Positions 1 through 10,870 of a stretch of 64,000 bases of DNA are shown in pieces (the stretch's first letter is position 1; every line of letters begins with the position of its first letter). Origin of the DNA: Pontederia crassipes (Eukaryota; Streptophyta; Magnoliopsida; Commelinales; Pontederiaceae). The position numbers and the translations under genes are program-made. The notes under the pieces were generated by a model. The model worked only from the letters and a program-made list of their open reading frames with translations, made no database searches and was not told where the DNA came from. The stretch lies in assembly GCA_030549335.1 (NCBI GenBank), contig CM060196.1, forward strand, positions 12,725,501 through 12,789,500. The letters run 5' to 3'.

Positions 1-446
1 AAGGACTTATAAGAGGATGACTGTGCTCTTCATGAAATTTTCTTATCTCCCACTTTCCATCTTTTCTTACACCAACATATAGATGGGCGGAGCAATCGTC
101 CCTGACTTCCCTTCTTTGTGTAAATGCTTTTTCAATTTCTTGCTTCAATCTCTTATGACCTTCTTTAGAACAAACAGAAGTTCTATTAATAATATTTCCC
201 GTAATCTTAGACTTGTGTGAATTTTTCTTTCTAATAGAAAAGCCAGCCAATTTAGAATGCATATTATAATATTTATATGCTTCATCATCTGTTTCAAAGG
301 TCATCCCAACGTATGGTTTTGGTAGCTCATAAGATTTGATATATGCTCCATCATCTTTCTCAATATCTTCTTGGTTTAATCCCTCGCTAGACATCTCTTC
401 CATATTATCAAGTCCAACAATGCTCTCTGCATCCATCTCCATAATA
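1..446 (-). CDS. FAR1/FHY3-related protein, N-terminal part (runs off left edge)
   Basis: This open frame starts at the ATG at 442-440 and runs without a stop to the window edge (147 codons), so only the N-terminus is visible. An acidic leader of about 40 residues is followed by a FAR1 DNA-binding domain of the WRKY-GCM1 zinc-finger type. Seen are the segment ETDDEAYKYYNMHSK (50-64), Cys91, Cys117, the motif DGKW (128-131) and the His140-x-His142 pair, in the family's C-C-H-x-H order. An in-frame TAA lies a short way upstream of the ATG, which fixes the start. FAR1/FHY3 proteins derive from Mutator-like transposases and act as nuclear transcription factors; the transposase-like core and SWIM finger would lie beyond the edge. 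A splice acceptor (ttttag) just before 446 suggests an upstream non-coding exon. I cannot tell a domesticated FRS gene from a MULE-encoded copy. Confidence 0.85.
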
Positions 447-824
447 CTAAAACAACGTTTAACATACAAATATGTAGATAATTAATTTTAGAAACACACA
501 AATACTAATGCTAAGAACAAATAATAGCAAAATCTAAACGGACTAATGGCCAAATTATAGAGAAAAAGAGAATCAAAATTTCATGTTTATTGCATTTGCA
601 AATATTGCATGCTTACATATATTAGCTTCTTAGAAAATGGAGATCACTTCTAACACTTTTCATCGTAGCTTCATAAGCATTAGTAAACGAGAACTCCATT
701 CTAAGGTTGCTACATTTGTTAAAGCTAAAATTTTATTCATATTAGCTTCTTAGAAAATGAAGATCACTTCTAACGCTTTTCATCGCAGCTTCATAAGCAT
801 TAGTAAACAAATAAGATGTGAGAC
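447..824 (-). other. Probable 5' UTR intron of the FAR1-like gene
   Basis: On the minus strand a GT donor (ctag|gtctcac) lies at 824-823, at the end of a GC-rich block, and a pyrimidine-rich AG acceptor lies at 448-447, four bases before the FAR1 ATG. The stretch between is AT-rich (378 bp), sharply unlike the GC-rich DNA to its right, as expected for an intron. It carries a direct repeat (see separate entry). Transcript support is not available, so this is inferred. Confidence 0.4.
619..808. repeat. Direct repeat of about 70 bp spaced 120 bp apart
   Basis: The stretch starting attagcttcttagaaaatg at 621 recurs at 741, exactly 120 bp later, and the match continues through cttcataagcattagtaaac with only a few substitutions. 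It reads as a local tandem duplication, probably inside the FAR1-like 5' intron. Confidence 0.85.
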
Positions 825-1280
825 CTAGCGGTGTCGCATCTGTGGCAGCAGCGGCGTCCGGGGAAGCACTAGCTGAGGAGGTCAGTCGCCATCACGGGGA
901 GGAAGCCACTGTAGCCATCGCGGAAGTTGCTGACGCGGAACGAGAGGTGCCTGGCGAGCGTCGAGGGAGTGGCGAGCGGGTGGCCGTGGCAGGCCATAGT
1001 GCGCCGTCGCGGAGGAGGAAGTGGCTGTGAGTGTTGAGATTGGGGCGGCGGCGGCAGTAGCGTCCATGGCAGCAGAGGCGAGATCTAGGGCACAAACACA
1101 GAGGTGGTTGGCCGCTGTTGGGGGAGAGGATGCTATGGACGCAGAGGAGGTCGGTTGTCGTCGTGGAGCGTGGAAGGAGTGGCGCGGCCGTGAGAGGAGG
1201 AGAGAGAAAAAAAGAGGGGAATGGATTCAACACGGCCCCTTTTTGCATGCAAACCCTAAGTCGAACTAGCGCACATTTAT
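825..1280 (-). promoter_or_regulatory. GC-rich probable first (5' UTR) exon and leader of the FAR1-like gene
   Basis: On the minus strand this block reads a TTAGGGTTT-like start, then a long pyrimidine stretch (about 1190-1215, CT-rich) and a GC-rich stretch ending in a splice donor at 825/824. Plant 5' leaders with CT-rich patches look like this. Short frames here (for example a 61-codon frame from 1067 to 882 on the minus strand) would be upstream ORFs if transcribed. They are low-complexity Ala/Pro/Arg/Ser-rich and I do not call them genes. The limits are approximate. Confidence 0.35.
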
Positions 1281-1316
1281 CTCCTCCGCGAACCGGCCGC
1301 GATCTGCCACTATTTT

Positions 1317-1411
1317 TGCCTAGACCGGTCCACCTCAATCTGGGCCGTCGCTTCGAGAGATCGGGCGGTGACCGGTCTAGGCAGAGGTTTGCACCCCCTT
1401 TAAAGGGGGTG
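1317..1411. repeat. Nested inverted repeats
   Basis: A 14-bp inverted repeat (tgcctagaccggtc at 1317-1330, gaccggtctaggca at 1370-1383) is followed by a perfect 20-bp palindrome at 1392-1411 (caccccctttaaagggggtg). Such structure could be a transposon end or cruciform-prone DNA. No matching partner end was found nearby. From 1412 to about 2095 I see only AT-rich DNA without a recognisable gene. Confidence 0.7.
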
Positions 1412-2093
1412 GACACCCATAATGTTAATTTATGAAATACCATCTCTTAATGTTTTCAATATTTTTTTTGTAAATATAAAATCACAAAGATCTAGAGCAA
1501 AAAAATTGATGAAGTTTTTATTTTAAAAAATCAATAAAAAATATAGAGTTATATTTTTAAACGAAAAAAATCCATTTGATCGGTAACCAATTTCACCCCT
1601 AGTTGATAATTGCCCAAAATGATAAGGATCTATTCTAGTAAATTCAGTCATTCTTGTCACATTTATTTTATTTTCCGGAATTGGATTGCTTTGCCATGTT
1701 TATGTTTCTAATCATATTCATATGAAGATGGTGTTGACATCCTAGAATATTAACGTTTATGCCTTTAGTGTGGGTCACAATTCATAATCTCTTTCTTGTT
1801 GTCTCCTAGGATAATCGTTTCACTTCCTTTTCGAGACTATTACTGTCATGATATTTTTACCTCTAAATTCGATACTTACAAGTTGTTTCACCGAGGCTTT
1901 GAATTTACTCCCTTGACAACTTTTTTTTAATGAATAAGCATGTTTGATTTTCAGCCGCTATTTTAGAGAGTCCACAGAGTTTGTAAAGAAGTAGGGCCAC
2001 AATTACATGAAGAACCAAAGGACAAGATGCGTTTAGATGGCAATTTATAATAACTAGCTTTTATAAGATGAGTCTAGCTCCATGACTAGTTAG

Positions 2094-2095
<2 letters not shown>

Positions 2096-2138
<43 letters not shown>

Positions 2139-2921
2139 GAAAATTAATGTGACACCACATAAAAGTGGTGTCACTGTGCACCCACACATCCAGAGACGTC
2201 CGATGTGAGATGGACTATCAAGATCCGTGCGCACCGGTTCAGAGCACCGGGCAGAGGCGGTTCAACGAGTTGATGCTCGGTTCGGCGAGACGAGAGGTGA
2301 TGCTCTGAGAAGAGGGCGACGACGGCGGGCGTAGCAGGGTGGCCACGAGTGGAGGGCGGTGAGTGAAGGGCGGCGGTGAGCGAAAGGACGACACATGCGA
2401 TGAGTGGAGGGTGAATGAGGGCGACCGATCTATGAAGGTGGGTAGAGGGCGAGCTGAATCTGCGAATTTGAGAAGGAGGACGGCGGTTCAGTTGCAGGCG
2501 AATCACGGTGACGGCGAGCGGAAGTCGGCGGCGATCAATGGGCGATTTGGATCTGAGAAGGAGGGCGAAGGATCCGTCACGAGCGGATCTGAGATCTGAG
2601 TTCGTGTGGCCGCTGTTAGAGGGTCAGGTTTCAGACGGGGCGCTTCATCGGCGTCACTGACGAGGGAGGTCCCATGAGGGGAGCTCGGCGACGACTTGCT
2701 AGGGATCGAAGGCGCCCAAGTGATCGAAGGCGCATAGATGACGCCTGGATCCGCTTGCCCCTGTGCTGCTTGAACCATTCACACACGCTTGAACTGCCTG
2801 CGCACTTGAACCGCGCTCCTGAACATGCACGCACAGATCTTAATCGTCCATCTCATATCGGATGTCTTTGGATGTGTGGGTTCACAGTGACACCACTTTT
2901 ATGTGGTGTCACATTAATATT

Positions 2922-2955
<34 letters not shown>
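2096..2955. repeat. TA microsatellite split by an insertion
   Basis: The (TA)n tracts at 2096-2135 and 2926-2955 flank the inverted-repeat element directly and probably represent one original tract used as the insertion site. Between 2956 and 3335 nothing recognisable is seen. Confidence 0.8.
2136..2925. mobile_element. Micron-like inverted-repeat element inside a (TA)n microsatellite
   Basis: About 90 bp at the left (2136-2225) and right (2836-2925) ends are imperfect inverted repeats of each other. Each end holds a hairpin with 10-bp stems, gtgacaccac and gtggtgtcac, around a 6-bp loop. The element is bounded on both sides by TA repeats (2096-2135 and 2926-2955). Rice Micron elements are known to sit in TA microsatellites in this way. 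The roughly 600 bp interior is GC-rich with simple GGCG-type runs and only low-complexity open frames. I see no transposase, so it would be non-autonomous. Confidence 0.75.
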
Positions 2956-2958
<3 letters not shown>

Positions 2959-3339
2959 TCCAAAATGAACATGCCCGTTTTAAGTTTGCTGCAATGGATA
3001 GTGTTTTCTTTATCCATGATTGCAACACAAAACCTGAAATGTTCTGTCCTAAAAGACTAGGTTCGATGCTTAACCTGACAACTGGGAACATGGGCTTGGT
3101 GCTTGCGGTACACCTTTTAACTTGTGCATCTAAGCCAAACAATAGGAGAATTAGGATTGAGAGGAGACAAGGTGTGCAGAGTCCATGATGCATGTTTAAT
3201 CTGATCTGGACATTGCTTTTCAAGTTATTGTATTCTTTAGTTTTAAAGGAATACAATTAATCAGTCATAATCCACTCATTGTCGTGGGTTAGATAATTTT
3301 TCTCTTGAATTAACTATGTCACATTCAAATGGGGCCTAA

Positions 3340-3801
3340 GGATGTGTTTGAATGAAGAGTTAAAGGTGTGATAGATTAGGTTTAATTGAAATGAGATGTA
3401 TTTAAATTTTTTATACCATGTTTGGATGCAAATTTTTATTAGTTTAACTCAGAATAGATTGGGCTTCATAAGCCCGTCATTTGACTTAATATTAAACCCA
3501 CCAAATTGATAATTTTGGAGGGCTTAAAAATAATTATTCTGAGTCAACCCTTATTTCTTCTCAATGAAATTAAAAATAAGACAATTTTTTGTTAAGGATA
3601 ATAAAGACATTGATCAAACTTAACATTACCTAACCCATATATTATATTTTGTATGCAAACAAAGTGTGAATTAAATTAACCCAACTCATCCCACTAATTT
3701 ATATCCAAACATGATTTTTATAAACTCTCATCATATCAATTTCACCAACCTATACTCCACCATCCTAACCTACCCTTCCATCATTAGAAAACCAAACACA
3801 A
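3340..3801 (+). mobile_element. MITE-like element, copy 1 of 3
   Basis: This AT-rich unit begins around gtgtttgaatgaagag and ends around ttagaaaaccaaacac, so its ends are roughly inverted (TGTTTGG / CCAAACA). It shares ordered blocks with the next two units, including ggtttaatt, an aaattaaacccacc-type block and aggataataaagaca. It has no coding capacity. The superfamily (hAT-like or other) is not resolved and no clear target duplication was found. Confidence 0.6.
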
Positions 3802-4252
3802 TGGTATGTTTGGATGAAGAGTTTAAGAGGGAAGGACTAGGTTTAATTAGGATGAGATGAGTTTAAAATTTTTACACCAACTTTATTAATTTAATTAAGG
3901 ATAGGTTGAGCTTCATAAATCCATCATTTGACTTAAAATTAAACCCATCAAATTGGTGGTTTTGGAAAAGTTAGAAATAATTATTCCCACTCTACCCTTA
4001 TTTATTTTCAATAAAATAAAACAAAATGAATTTTTCTTAAGGATAATAAAGACATTTATCAAACTTAACCTTTCATAACTCATATGCTATATTTTGCATC
4101 CAAACAAAAAAGTGGATTAAACTAACCCAACCCGTCTTATCAATTTATATCCAAATATGATTTTTATAAACCCTCACCGCACTCGACTTTACTAACATAT
4201 ACTCCACCATCCTAACCCACTCATCCATCATTAGAAAGCCAAACATACACTA
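3802..4252 (+). mobile_element. MITE-like element, copy 2 of 3
   Basis: This unit has the same orientation and block order as the one before it: tatgtttggatgaagag at the left, ttagaaagccaaacat at the right, and shared internal phrases such as ttcttaaggataataaagacattta. It starts almost exactly where copy 1 ends, which is unusual for independent MITE insertions. Confidence 0.6.
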
Positions 4253-4716
4253 AAGCTTTGTTTGATAATTTAAGTTGAAGTAGGGTGAGTTAATGTGGTG
4301 AAATAAAGGTTGGCAAGGTTGAGTGTGTTGGGGGTTTATGTAAACCATATTTGGGTATGAGTTAATAGAATGGAGTGGGTTAATTTAATCCATTAGTTGT
4401 TTGGATACAAATTTTAGTGCATGAGTTAGAGAAAGTTAAAATAGTAAATGTCTTTATTATCCTTATCAAGAGTTTACTTCTTTTTAATTTGAATGAGAAG
4501 AAAAGAGTAGAATGAGACTAATAATTTTTAACCCCTAAAAACCATCAATTTAGTGAGTCTAGTTTTAAGTCATGTGGTGGGATAAGAAACACCAGCCTAA
4601 CCTTAGTTAAAATTTTAAATTTACTATCCAAACAAAGTTTAAGATTTTTAAACCCATCTCACCTCAATTAAACCTCAACTGCCCCTTCTTAACCCTCATC
4701 CAAACACACTCTAAGA
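4253..4716 (-). mobile_element. MITE-like element, copy 3 of 3, inverted
   Basis: Read on the minus strand this unit begins tgtgtttggatgagggtta and has the ggtttaatt block, matching the start of copies 1 and 2. It therefore lies in the opposite orientation. It abuts copy 2. No open frame is visible. Confidence 0.55.
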
Positions 4717-4822
4717 TGAATATTTCAGCTCTATTAAAATTTAGTTTATGTCAGGCAGCGTCAACTCCACAAGTAGGGTCCATAAATTCATGCCAAGGAA
4801 AGTCAAACGTTACATAGTTTTT

Positions 4823-4943
4823 TGTAACGCATCAAAATTTTCAAATTCAAAAATTAATGTTTATAATTAAAATAAATCCTAAATTTATATTTTGTTAAAG
4901 AAAGATAAAGTTTGAAAAGAAATAAAAGTATAGTTAGAGAAAT
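4823..4943 (+). repeat. Left end of an older gypsy-type LTR, split by an insertion
   Basis: The stretch begins tgtaacgc and continues through a block with aagaaataaaagtatagtta. Related blocks occur on the minus strand near 45600-45726 and 47130-47268, also ending at a tgttaca (TGTAACA on the minus strand). The sequence resumes at 13246 after the Tekay-like element, so this LTR was the target of that insertion. Confidence 0.5.
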
Positions 4944-5510
4944 TGTAACGCCCGAAAAATTTGAATAAAAAAGAAAGAAGATAAAAGGGGAAAAGATAAA
5001 TCCTAATATGAAAAGGGAGATAAAAACGTGGGGGAAAGATAAAAATGAATCAGAGATTGATTTGATTCTCCGAACAACCATGCGAACTCAGATTTCTCCT
5101 CTATATATATGGGATTAAAACCAACAAGTCAGCCCTTTTTCTCCCTACGAATCCGCCCCAGATTTCCCCTCTCATTTTGTGCGCCCTTCGTCCCTTTCTC
5201 ATCCTTGACGGCTGCTGTCACGTAAGGGAGACATCGGAGGACTTGGACATTGTTGGACGTGCGCATGAGCCAAGAGGAGGAGGCGGAGGAAGAGGAGGAA
5301 GATGAAGAAGAAGAACGAATTAGATTCTTGGATAGAAACTTGCAAGGCATGGAACTAGAATAGATTCGTGATAGAATCTTGATTTTAGACTTGAAACATG
5401 TCCTATTTGGTTTCTAGTTATTGTATGATGTCATATGATGACGGTTGGTGACGGCCGCAATCGAAAATGATGATCGGAATGCGAACTGCACATTCGCACA
5501 GTTTCTGCGA
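4944..5510 (+). repeat. 5' LTR of the Tekay-like element, truncated
   Basis: It aligns with 11355 to about 11920 of the 3' LTR, including the core-promoter-like ctctatatatatggg (near 5099) and the block gacatcggaggacttgga (5231). Around 5510 the match stops and gag-like sequence begins. Some 1.3 kb of LTR plus the primer site, leader and gag N-terminus are therefore missing. Confidence 0.8.
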
Positions 5511-6500
5511 CGCCATCAACTCAGCTTCCTTTCGTACAGCCTCCGCCTGTACAACCCCTGCCTATACCATTGATGTCCTCTGAGGACATTATTTAGGCAT
5601 TCATGAAGTTGCACCCTCCAGAGTATGATCGTTTGGGCGAATTTGACAAAACTGAGAGATGGTTGCGGACGATAAAGGAAAAGCTACAACAAATGAACTA
5701 TGATGAAGACAAGAAGGTCTTGTTCATCACTAGCGTTATAATTGAAGATGCTTTGGACTAGTGGAGAACTGTCGTTGACACCAAGTATGAAGGACAGAAT
5801 GTTATCCCTTGGGAACGCTTCTGTGAAGCTTTTGAGGCATGCTATTTCCCCAATACCGGCATGCACTGAAGCAGAGAGAATTCTTACAATTGAGCCAAGA
5901 CCAGATGATGGTAGCTCAGTACTATATTCAATTCGTTCGTCTGGAGAGATACAATACTCTCAAGATGAGTGACAGACAGAAGGCGGACCACTTTTGCCAA
6001 GGCCTGAATCAGACCATTAGGGCTAATACTTTAGCAGGCCAGTGTGCAGATATGAGTCTGGCGATTGAACTGGCGACCACTATGAAGATAAACAATGCTA
6101 GAGAGTAGGGGATGTGAAAGGAAAGGCCCCCATGCAGTCCCTTGCACAGAACCAATCCCGCTGGAATGACCATCGCTAAAATCGAGAGGACTCGACCGTA
6201 GGAACCAACGTCAGGATAACAAGGCAAGGCCATATAAGCTTTGTGATGCTAACCGTCAGCAACAACCCTAGTGTCAGGTAAAGATGAAGGATATGAAGTT
6301 AAGATGCTTATGATGGAATGAATTAAGACATGACCCTTTTGCATCCCCAACGTCAGCAACCCCAGTAGCCCCAGCAACAGTCGCAGGGTGTTGATGCTTG
6401 CCCACACTACAGGAGATTTCATCTTAGGGAATGCAGGAGGAAGGTAGGAGTCTGCTTGCACTATGGCCAAAGGACATTTCATTTGGGACTGTCCAACCAA
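5511..6500 (+). pseudogene. gag remnant of the Tekay-like element
   Basis: Broken frames read through a retrotransposon gag core: LHPPEYDRLGEFDKTERWL near 5610, then a block with WERFCEAFEACYFP near 5810, then QMMVAQYYIQFVRLERY near 5900. Gag packages element RNA. There are in-frame stops (for example a TAG right before WRTVVD near 5760) and a frameshift near 5865. The degenerate cysteine-rich stretch at about 6400-6500 is probably the former zinc knuckle. The N-terminus is absent because of the deletion at 5510. Confidence 0.75.
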
Positions 6501-6548
6501 AAAGGATGATCCGCACTAGTTTCGCGTGACACAAGAGGTGGGAACAAT

Positions 6549-6941
6549 ATGGTGCGTGGAAGAGTCTTCGACTTGGAAGAAGATGCAGTGCCAGCAGCCA
6601 CTAAGATAATTAGAGGTACACTATCCATAGTCAGTCTCCCTACTATTGTCCTATTTGATTCGGGTGCATCGCACTCTTTTATATCTAGAGACTGTGCTGT
6701 TACTTTAAGTTTACTTTTACATGATATAAGTCATCCTATGGAAATAATTACTATTATGGAAATGCTCTACGCCACGAAGTACTTTCCTGAGGTACCAGTA
6801 GAGATACATGGCAAGAATTTTTCTGCAGATCTGTTAATAATCTCGATGACGGACTACGACGCCATTCTTGGTATGGATTGGCTATCCTACCACTATGTAG
6901 CCGTTCTATGTAAACAGAAGAAGGTAATCATTGGTATATAA
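6549..6941 (+). pseudogene. Aspartic protease domain of the Tekay-like element
   Basis: This is a 130-codon open frame with the retropepsin signature VLFDSGASHSFIS; the catalytic Asp lies in the DSGA motif. It continues to ILGMDWLSYH, which is typical of chromovirus polyproteins, where the protease matures gag-pol. The frame closes right after the domain, and the linker to the reverse transcriptase is missing or scrambled. Confidence 0.8.
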
Positions 6942-7079
6942 GGTGAACACAAAGCTATTGTCAGGGGTACGACCGACAAGGAAGGAAAGGTTATCATATC
7001 TATCATAAAAGCACAGAAGATACCGCGAATCGATGATCGATTAGCTATCAAATGCCGCGGTATTTTTCAACATCGATTT

Positions 7080-8040
7080 ACGAAGTGGGTACCATCAGCT
7101 TAGAGTCGCCGATGAAGATGTGCAGAAGACAACTTTCCGATCAAGGTATGATCACTATGAATTTTTAATGATGCCTTTTGGATTGACAAACGCCCCTACA
7201 GCCTTCATGGATCTCATGAACCGTGTGTTCAAGTCGTACTTGGATCAGTTCATCATCATTTTTGTGGATGACATTCTGATTTATTCGGCAAGTCCAGAAC
7301 AACACAAGGAACACATGAAGATCATGTTGGAAATATTAAGACAACATCAGTTATATGGAAAGCCATCCAAGTGAGTTCTGGCTTGATCGGATTATGTTTC
7401 TTGGACACATAATCTCGAAGAAGGGCATTTCTGTTGATCCTTCCAAGATAGAAGCGGTATCTCACTGACCAAGGCCAAAGCATGCCATCAAAATCCGTAG
7501 ATTCCTAAGATTGGTAGGTTATTACCGTAGGTTCATCAAGGATTTCCCAAAAATTGCATCTCTCTTGACAATCCTAATGAAGAAGGGTGTGAAATACATA
7601 TGGACACAGAAACGTGAAGATAGTTTTCATGAACTGAAGGCCAGGTTAATCACTGCACTCATACTTACTATTCCGCAGGGTACTGACGGATATGTAATGT
7701 GCAGTGATGCTTGCGATACCGGATTGGGATATGCGCTCATGTAACATGGTAAGATAGTCACATATGCATCTGAGCAGTTGAAGAAGCATGAGGTGAACTA
7801 CCTAACTCATGATCTTGAATTGGTAGTAGTAGTATTTGCATTGAAAATTTGTAGACACTACCTTTATGGAGTTCAGTTCGAGATATTCACCGACCACAAA
7901 AGCCTTAAGTACGCCTTCTCTCAATGAGACCTCAACATGCAAGAACGAAGATGGATGAAATTTTTGAAGGATTATGAGTTTTCCATTAATTACCATCATG
8001 GTAAGGCGAACTCAGTTGTAGACGCACTTAGTCACAAATG
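7080..8040 (+). pseudogene. Reverse transcriptase and RNase H remnants of the Tekay-like element
   Basis: Visible blocks are [20 protein letters not shown] with the catalytic FVDD (about 7180-7300), then GYYRRFIKDF (7515-7545) and an RNase H start with CSDACDTGLGYAL (about 7700-7740). The block ending at 8030 (INYHHGKANSVVDALSHK) closes RNase H. The N-terminal third of the RT, normally with the LDL-type catalytic Asp, is absent between 6941 and about 7085. Several stops and frameshifts break the rest. Confidence 0.8.
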
Positions 8041-9144
8041 GGAAGGTTCATTAGCTCACATGATGATGGGAATGTATAAGATGATGAAGGAATTGAGCTT
8101 TTGGAAACTAGGACCTGGCAGGAACGGAGCAGTATTGATGATGCATCAGATACAAATGAATCTGGTGGACAGATTTATTAAGACTCAGACGCAAGATCCT
8201 GAGTATGCAAAGACGTTAGGAAGATGTCAGAAAAAAGAAGATTTTAAGCTCTCAGCAGATGGTGGAATCCGATACAGTGATCGTCTGTGGGTCTCAAGCG
8301 ATGGAACTCTTAAAAGAGAAGTGATGCATGAATGCCATAAGTTTGAATTTGCAATCCATCAGGACAGCACTAAGATGCACAAGGATGTTCAAAGGACCTT
8401 TCGGTGGAATGACATGAAGCGAGAGATTGCTGAGTATATTTCGAAGTGCCTGGTTTGCCAACAAGTAAAAGTGGAACATCAGAAGCCTTACGGAAAGATC
8501 ACATCTCTCGCTACCCCACAGTGAAAATGGAAAGATATTTTCATGGATTTCATAACATGTCTACTCCGTACCCAGAAGGGACATGATGCCATATGAGTAA
8601 ACGTAGATCACTTAACAAAGTCTGCACACTTTTTACTCATTAAGTCCAAACAATGAGTTGAGAGCCTCATAGATTTATATGTTCGTGAGATCATCAGACT
8701 TCATGGGATCCCCACTTCCATCGTATCAGATAGAGATTCGAGATTTACATCTAGATTCTACAGTAGCCTACAAGACTTTTTTGAAATAAGGCTGAATTAT
8801 ATCACAACATTTTATCCACAAATAGACAGTCAAACTGAGAGGACCATCCAAACGGTTGATGATATGTTAAGAGTTTGTGCCCTTGACTGACGTGGCAATT
8901 GGGATGATCACCTATCACTGATCGAATTTGCTTATAATAATAGTTATCATTCCAGCATCCGCATGGCTCTCTTTGCAGTTCTGTATGGAAGACCCTATCC
9001 TGGAATAAGGTAGGTGAAAGAAAGATTTTGGATGCTAAAGAGCTGAAACAAACAGAGAAATATTCAGCAAGAGTCAAGTTGATATGAGAAAGGATGAAGG
9101 CAGCTCAAGCTCGACATAAGTTTTATGCTGACAAATATTGACGT
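8041..9144 (+). pseudogene. Integrase remnant of the Tekay-like element (first part)
   Basis: The zinc-binding block is recognisable (CHKFEFAIHQDSTKMHKDVQ near 8335, then KCLVCQQVK near 8450), followed by parts of the catalytic core: HGIPTSIVSDRDSRFTS near 8700 and FYPQIDSQTERTIQTV near 8810. Stops interrupt the frame, for example after ATPQ at 8521. The reading breaks at 9144 where a solo LTR is inserted and resumes after about 10868. Confidence 0.8.
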
Positions 9145-10870
9145 TGATGCATGCAAAATACAACATATTTTAGTTTATTATTTCAGTTATTTTTCTATAA
9201 TTTGATCATGGCATGCATCATTTTAAGTCACTTTTAGTCATAATTTCGAATTTATCGATTTTGATTATTAATGCTTTAAATATTTTAACTAAAGAGGGAT
9301 TTACTTAATTCTTATAATTATTTTGCAGGCAATATGAATCGGCCGTAAAGAATTATATTTCAGCCGAGATGATCTCATGGTTGGATAAATTACATCTTAC
9401 TTCGTTGGGGGTAAAAAGGAATGCAACTTGATTTTTGGGCGTAACGATCAAAGACTCTTTGTTTTGACCGAGATCACAATTCATCGTGTTGGGCGAGATT
9501 AGGATAAAAGATTCAACATTTTGGCCGAGATTTGAAGGGAGTAAAGATAAAAAGATTTTATCTTTTGGGGTAATGTCAAGGAAACCTATTGTTTTGGCCG
9601 AGATTCCAAGAAGGTGTAAAGATAAAAGAATCTTCATTTTGGCCGAGATTTGAAGGGAGTAAAGATAAGAATGTTTATCTTTTTGGGCGTAATAGAAAGA
9701 TAACGTATAGTTTTGGCTGAGATTCAGAGAGATAAAACAAAGTTTATCGGCCATAATCAACTCAAGTTTTATCTCACAAATTTAAAGTTGACCGTACAAT
9801 GTTACGATCGGAATCAAATTGAAGATCATCCGCACCTATAAATACATGAAGAAGCCATCGTTCCAATTTGTGCTATGAAGTTCAGGTTTCTTTCACAGTT
9901 GAGTCGTGAGTCTGCAGGCTTCGAACAAGAGGAAAGATGTGCGACGGCTGGAGGTTGAACGCGACTTTGATCAAGTTCGAGAGGCTGCCCGACTGTCTGC
10001 CTAAATCTAAGGATCATATTTTATTCTTGGTGTAATTCTTCCAATTATTATTGTTATTTTGTTATTATCTCTCCAGAATTTCTAGGATGAACTCCATGTT
10101 TTTAGGATTATTATTTTAGGAGATTATTAATTGAAGATAAACTATTTGGACCCTATATTATTTGTTTTAATCTTTTTTTATCAATTAGTTAATTATGCTT
10201 AGTGCTTTTGATTTAATTATTTGGATTTCTGAGTTGAGTAATTACCAGTTTGTGGACTATTTGATTTCAGAATTCATTAATTAAATTAATTAATTTTATT
10301 TGAAATTAATAATTGACATAAATTTGATAACTAGTGTGTGGAGAATCAAGTTTGTGTGGTCTGTTAATCTATACCAGTTTGTGGAGTAATTAGTGGTCTA
10401 GGGAATCCAATTTAATGCATCTTAATTTTAATATGATTTAATGGCCAGTTTGTGGAGACTTCAAGTTTTATTAAATTAAGATAGTTTAATTTGCATACTT
10501 AGATTGAGGGAATGCTAGTTTGTGGATACCACAATTTCATCATGCCAAGTTAATAATTTAGGGGACTCTAATTCATCATTAAAATTAAATTTATCTTTTA
10601 TGGTTCAAATATTTGTCCTGATCTATTTTCATCCTAAGGTCTAACTTTAACATCATTATCTTTTCTTTATCTTATTTTCTTTATTTTTACAAAACCGATT
10701 TCCAAAATCCATGTTTTTCTTCTCTCTTGTTAATTTGTAAATTTAGATATTTTATTAATAATATTCCTCGTGGGTTCGACACTCTTACTCTTATTACTAT
10801 ATTACTTGAATGACTTGTGCACTTGCTAGCGATTTTATTTTGCTACATCATCATACGCATCAATGTGAAC
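9141..10870 (+). mobile_element. Solo LTR nested in the integrase of the Tekay-like element
   Basis: It begins TGATGCATGC at 9145 and ends CGCATCA near 10866, with no second LTR or internal region. The flanks are acgt on the left and atgt on the right, a probable 4-5 bp target duplication with one C-to-T change. Removing the insert restores the reading register of the host polyprotein. The sequence is clearly related to the LTR at 61264-63022 (same ends, same ggccgagattt-type motifs, same block ending gtgcacttgctagc). Solo LTRs form by recombination between the two LTRs of a full element. Confidence 0.85.

Noticed and set aside
2171-2834. Several open frames in the Micron-like element
   Set aside because: They overlap in many frames in GC-rich simple DNA and show no domain.
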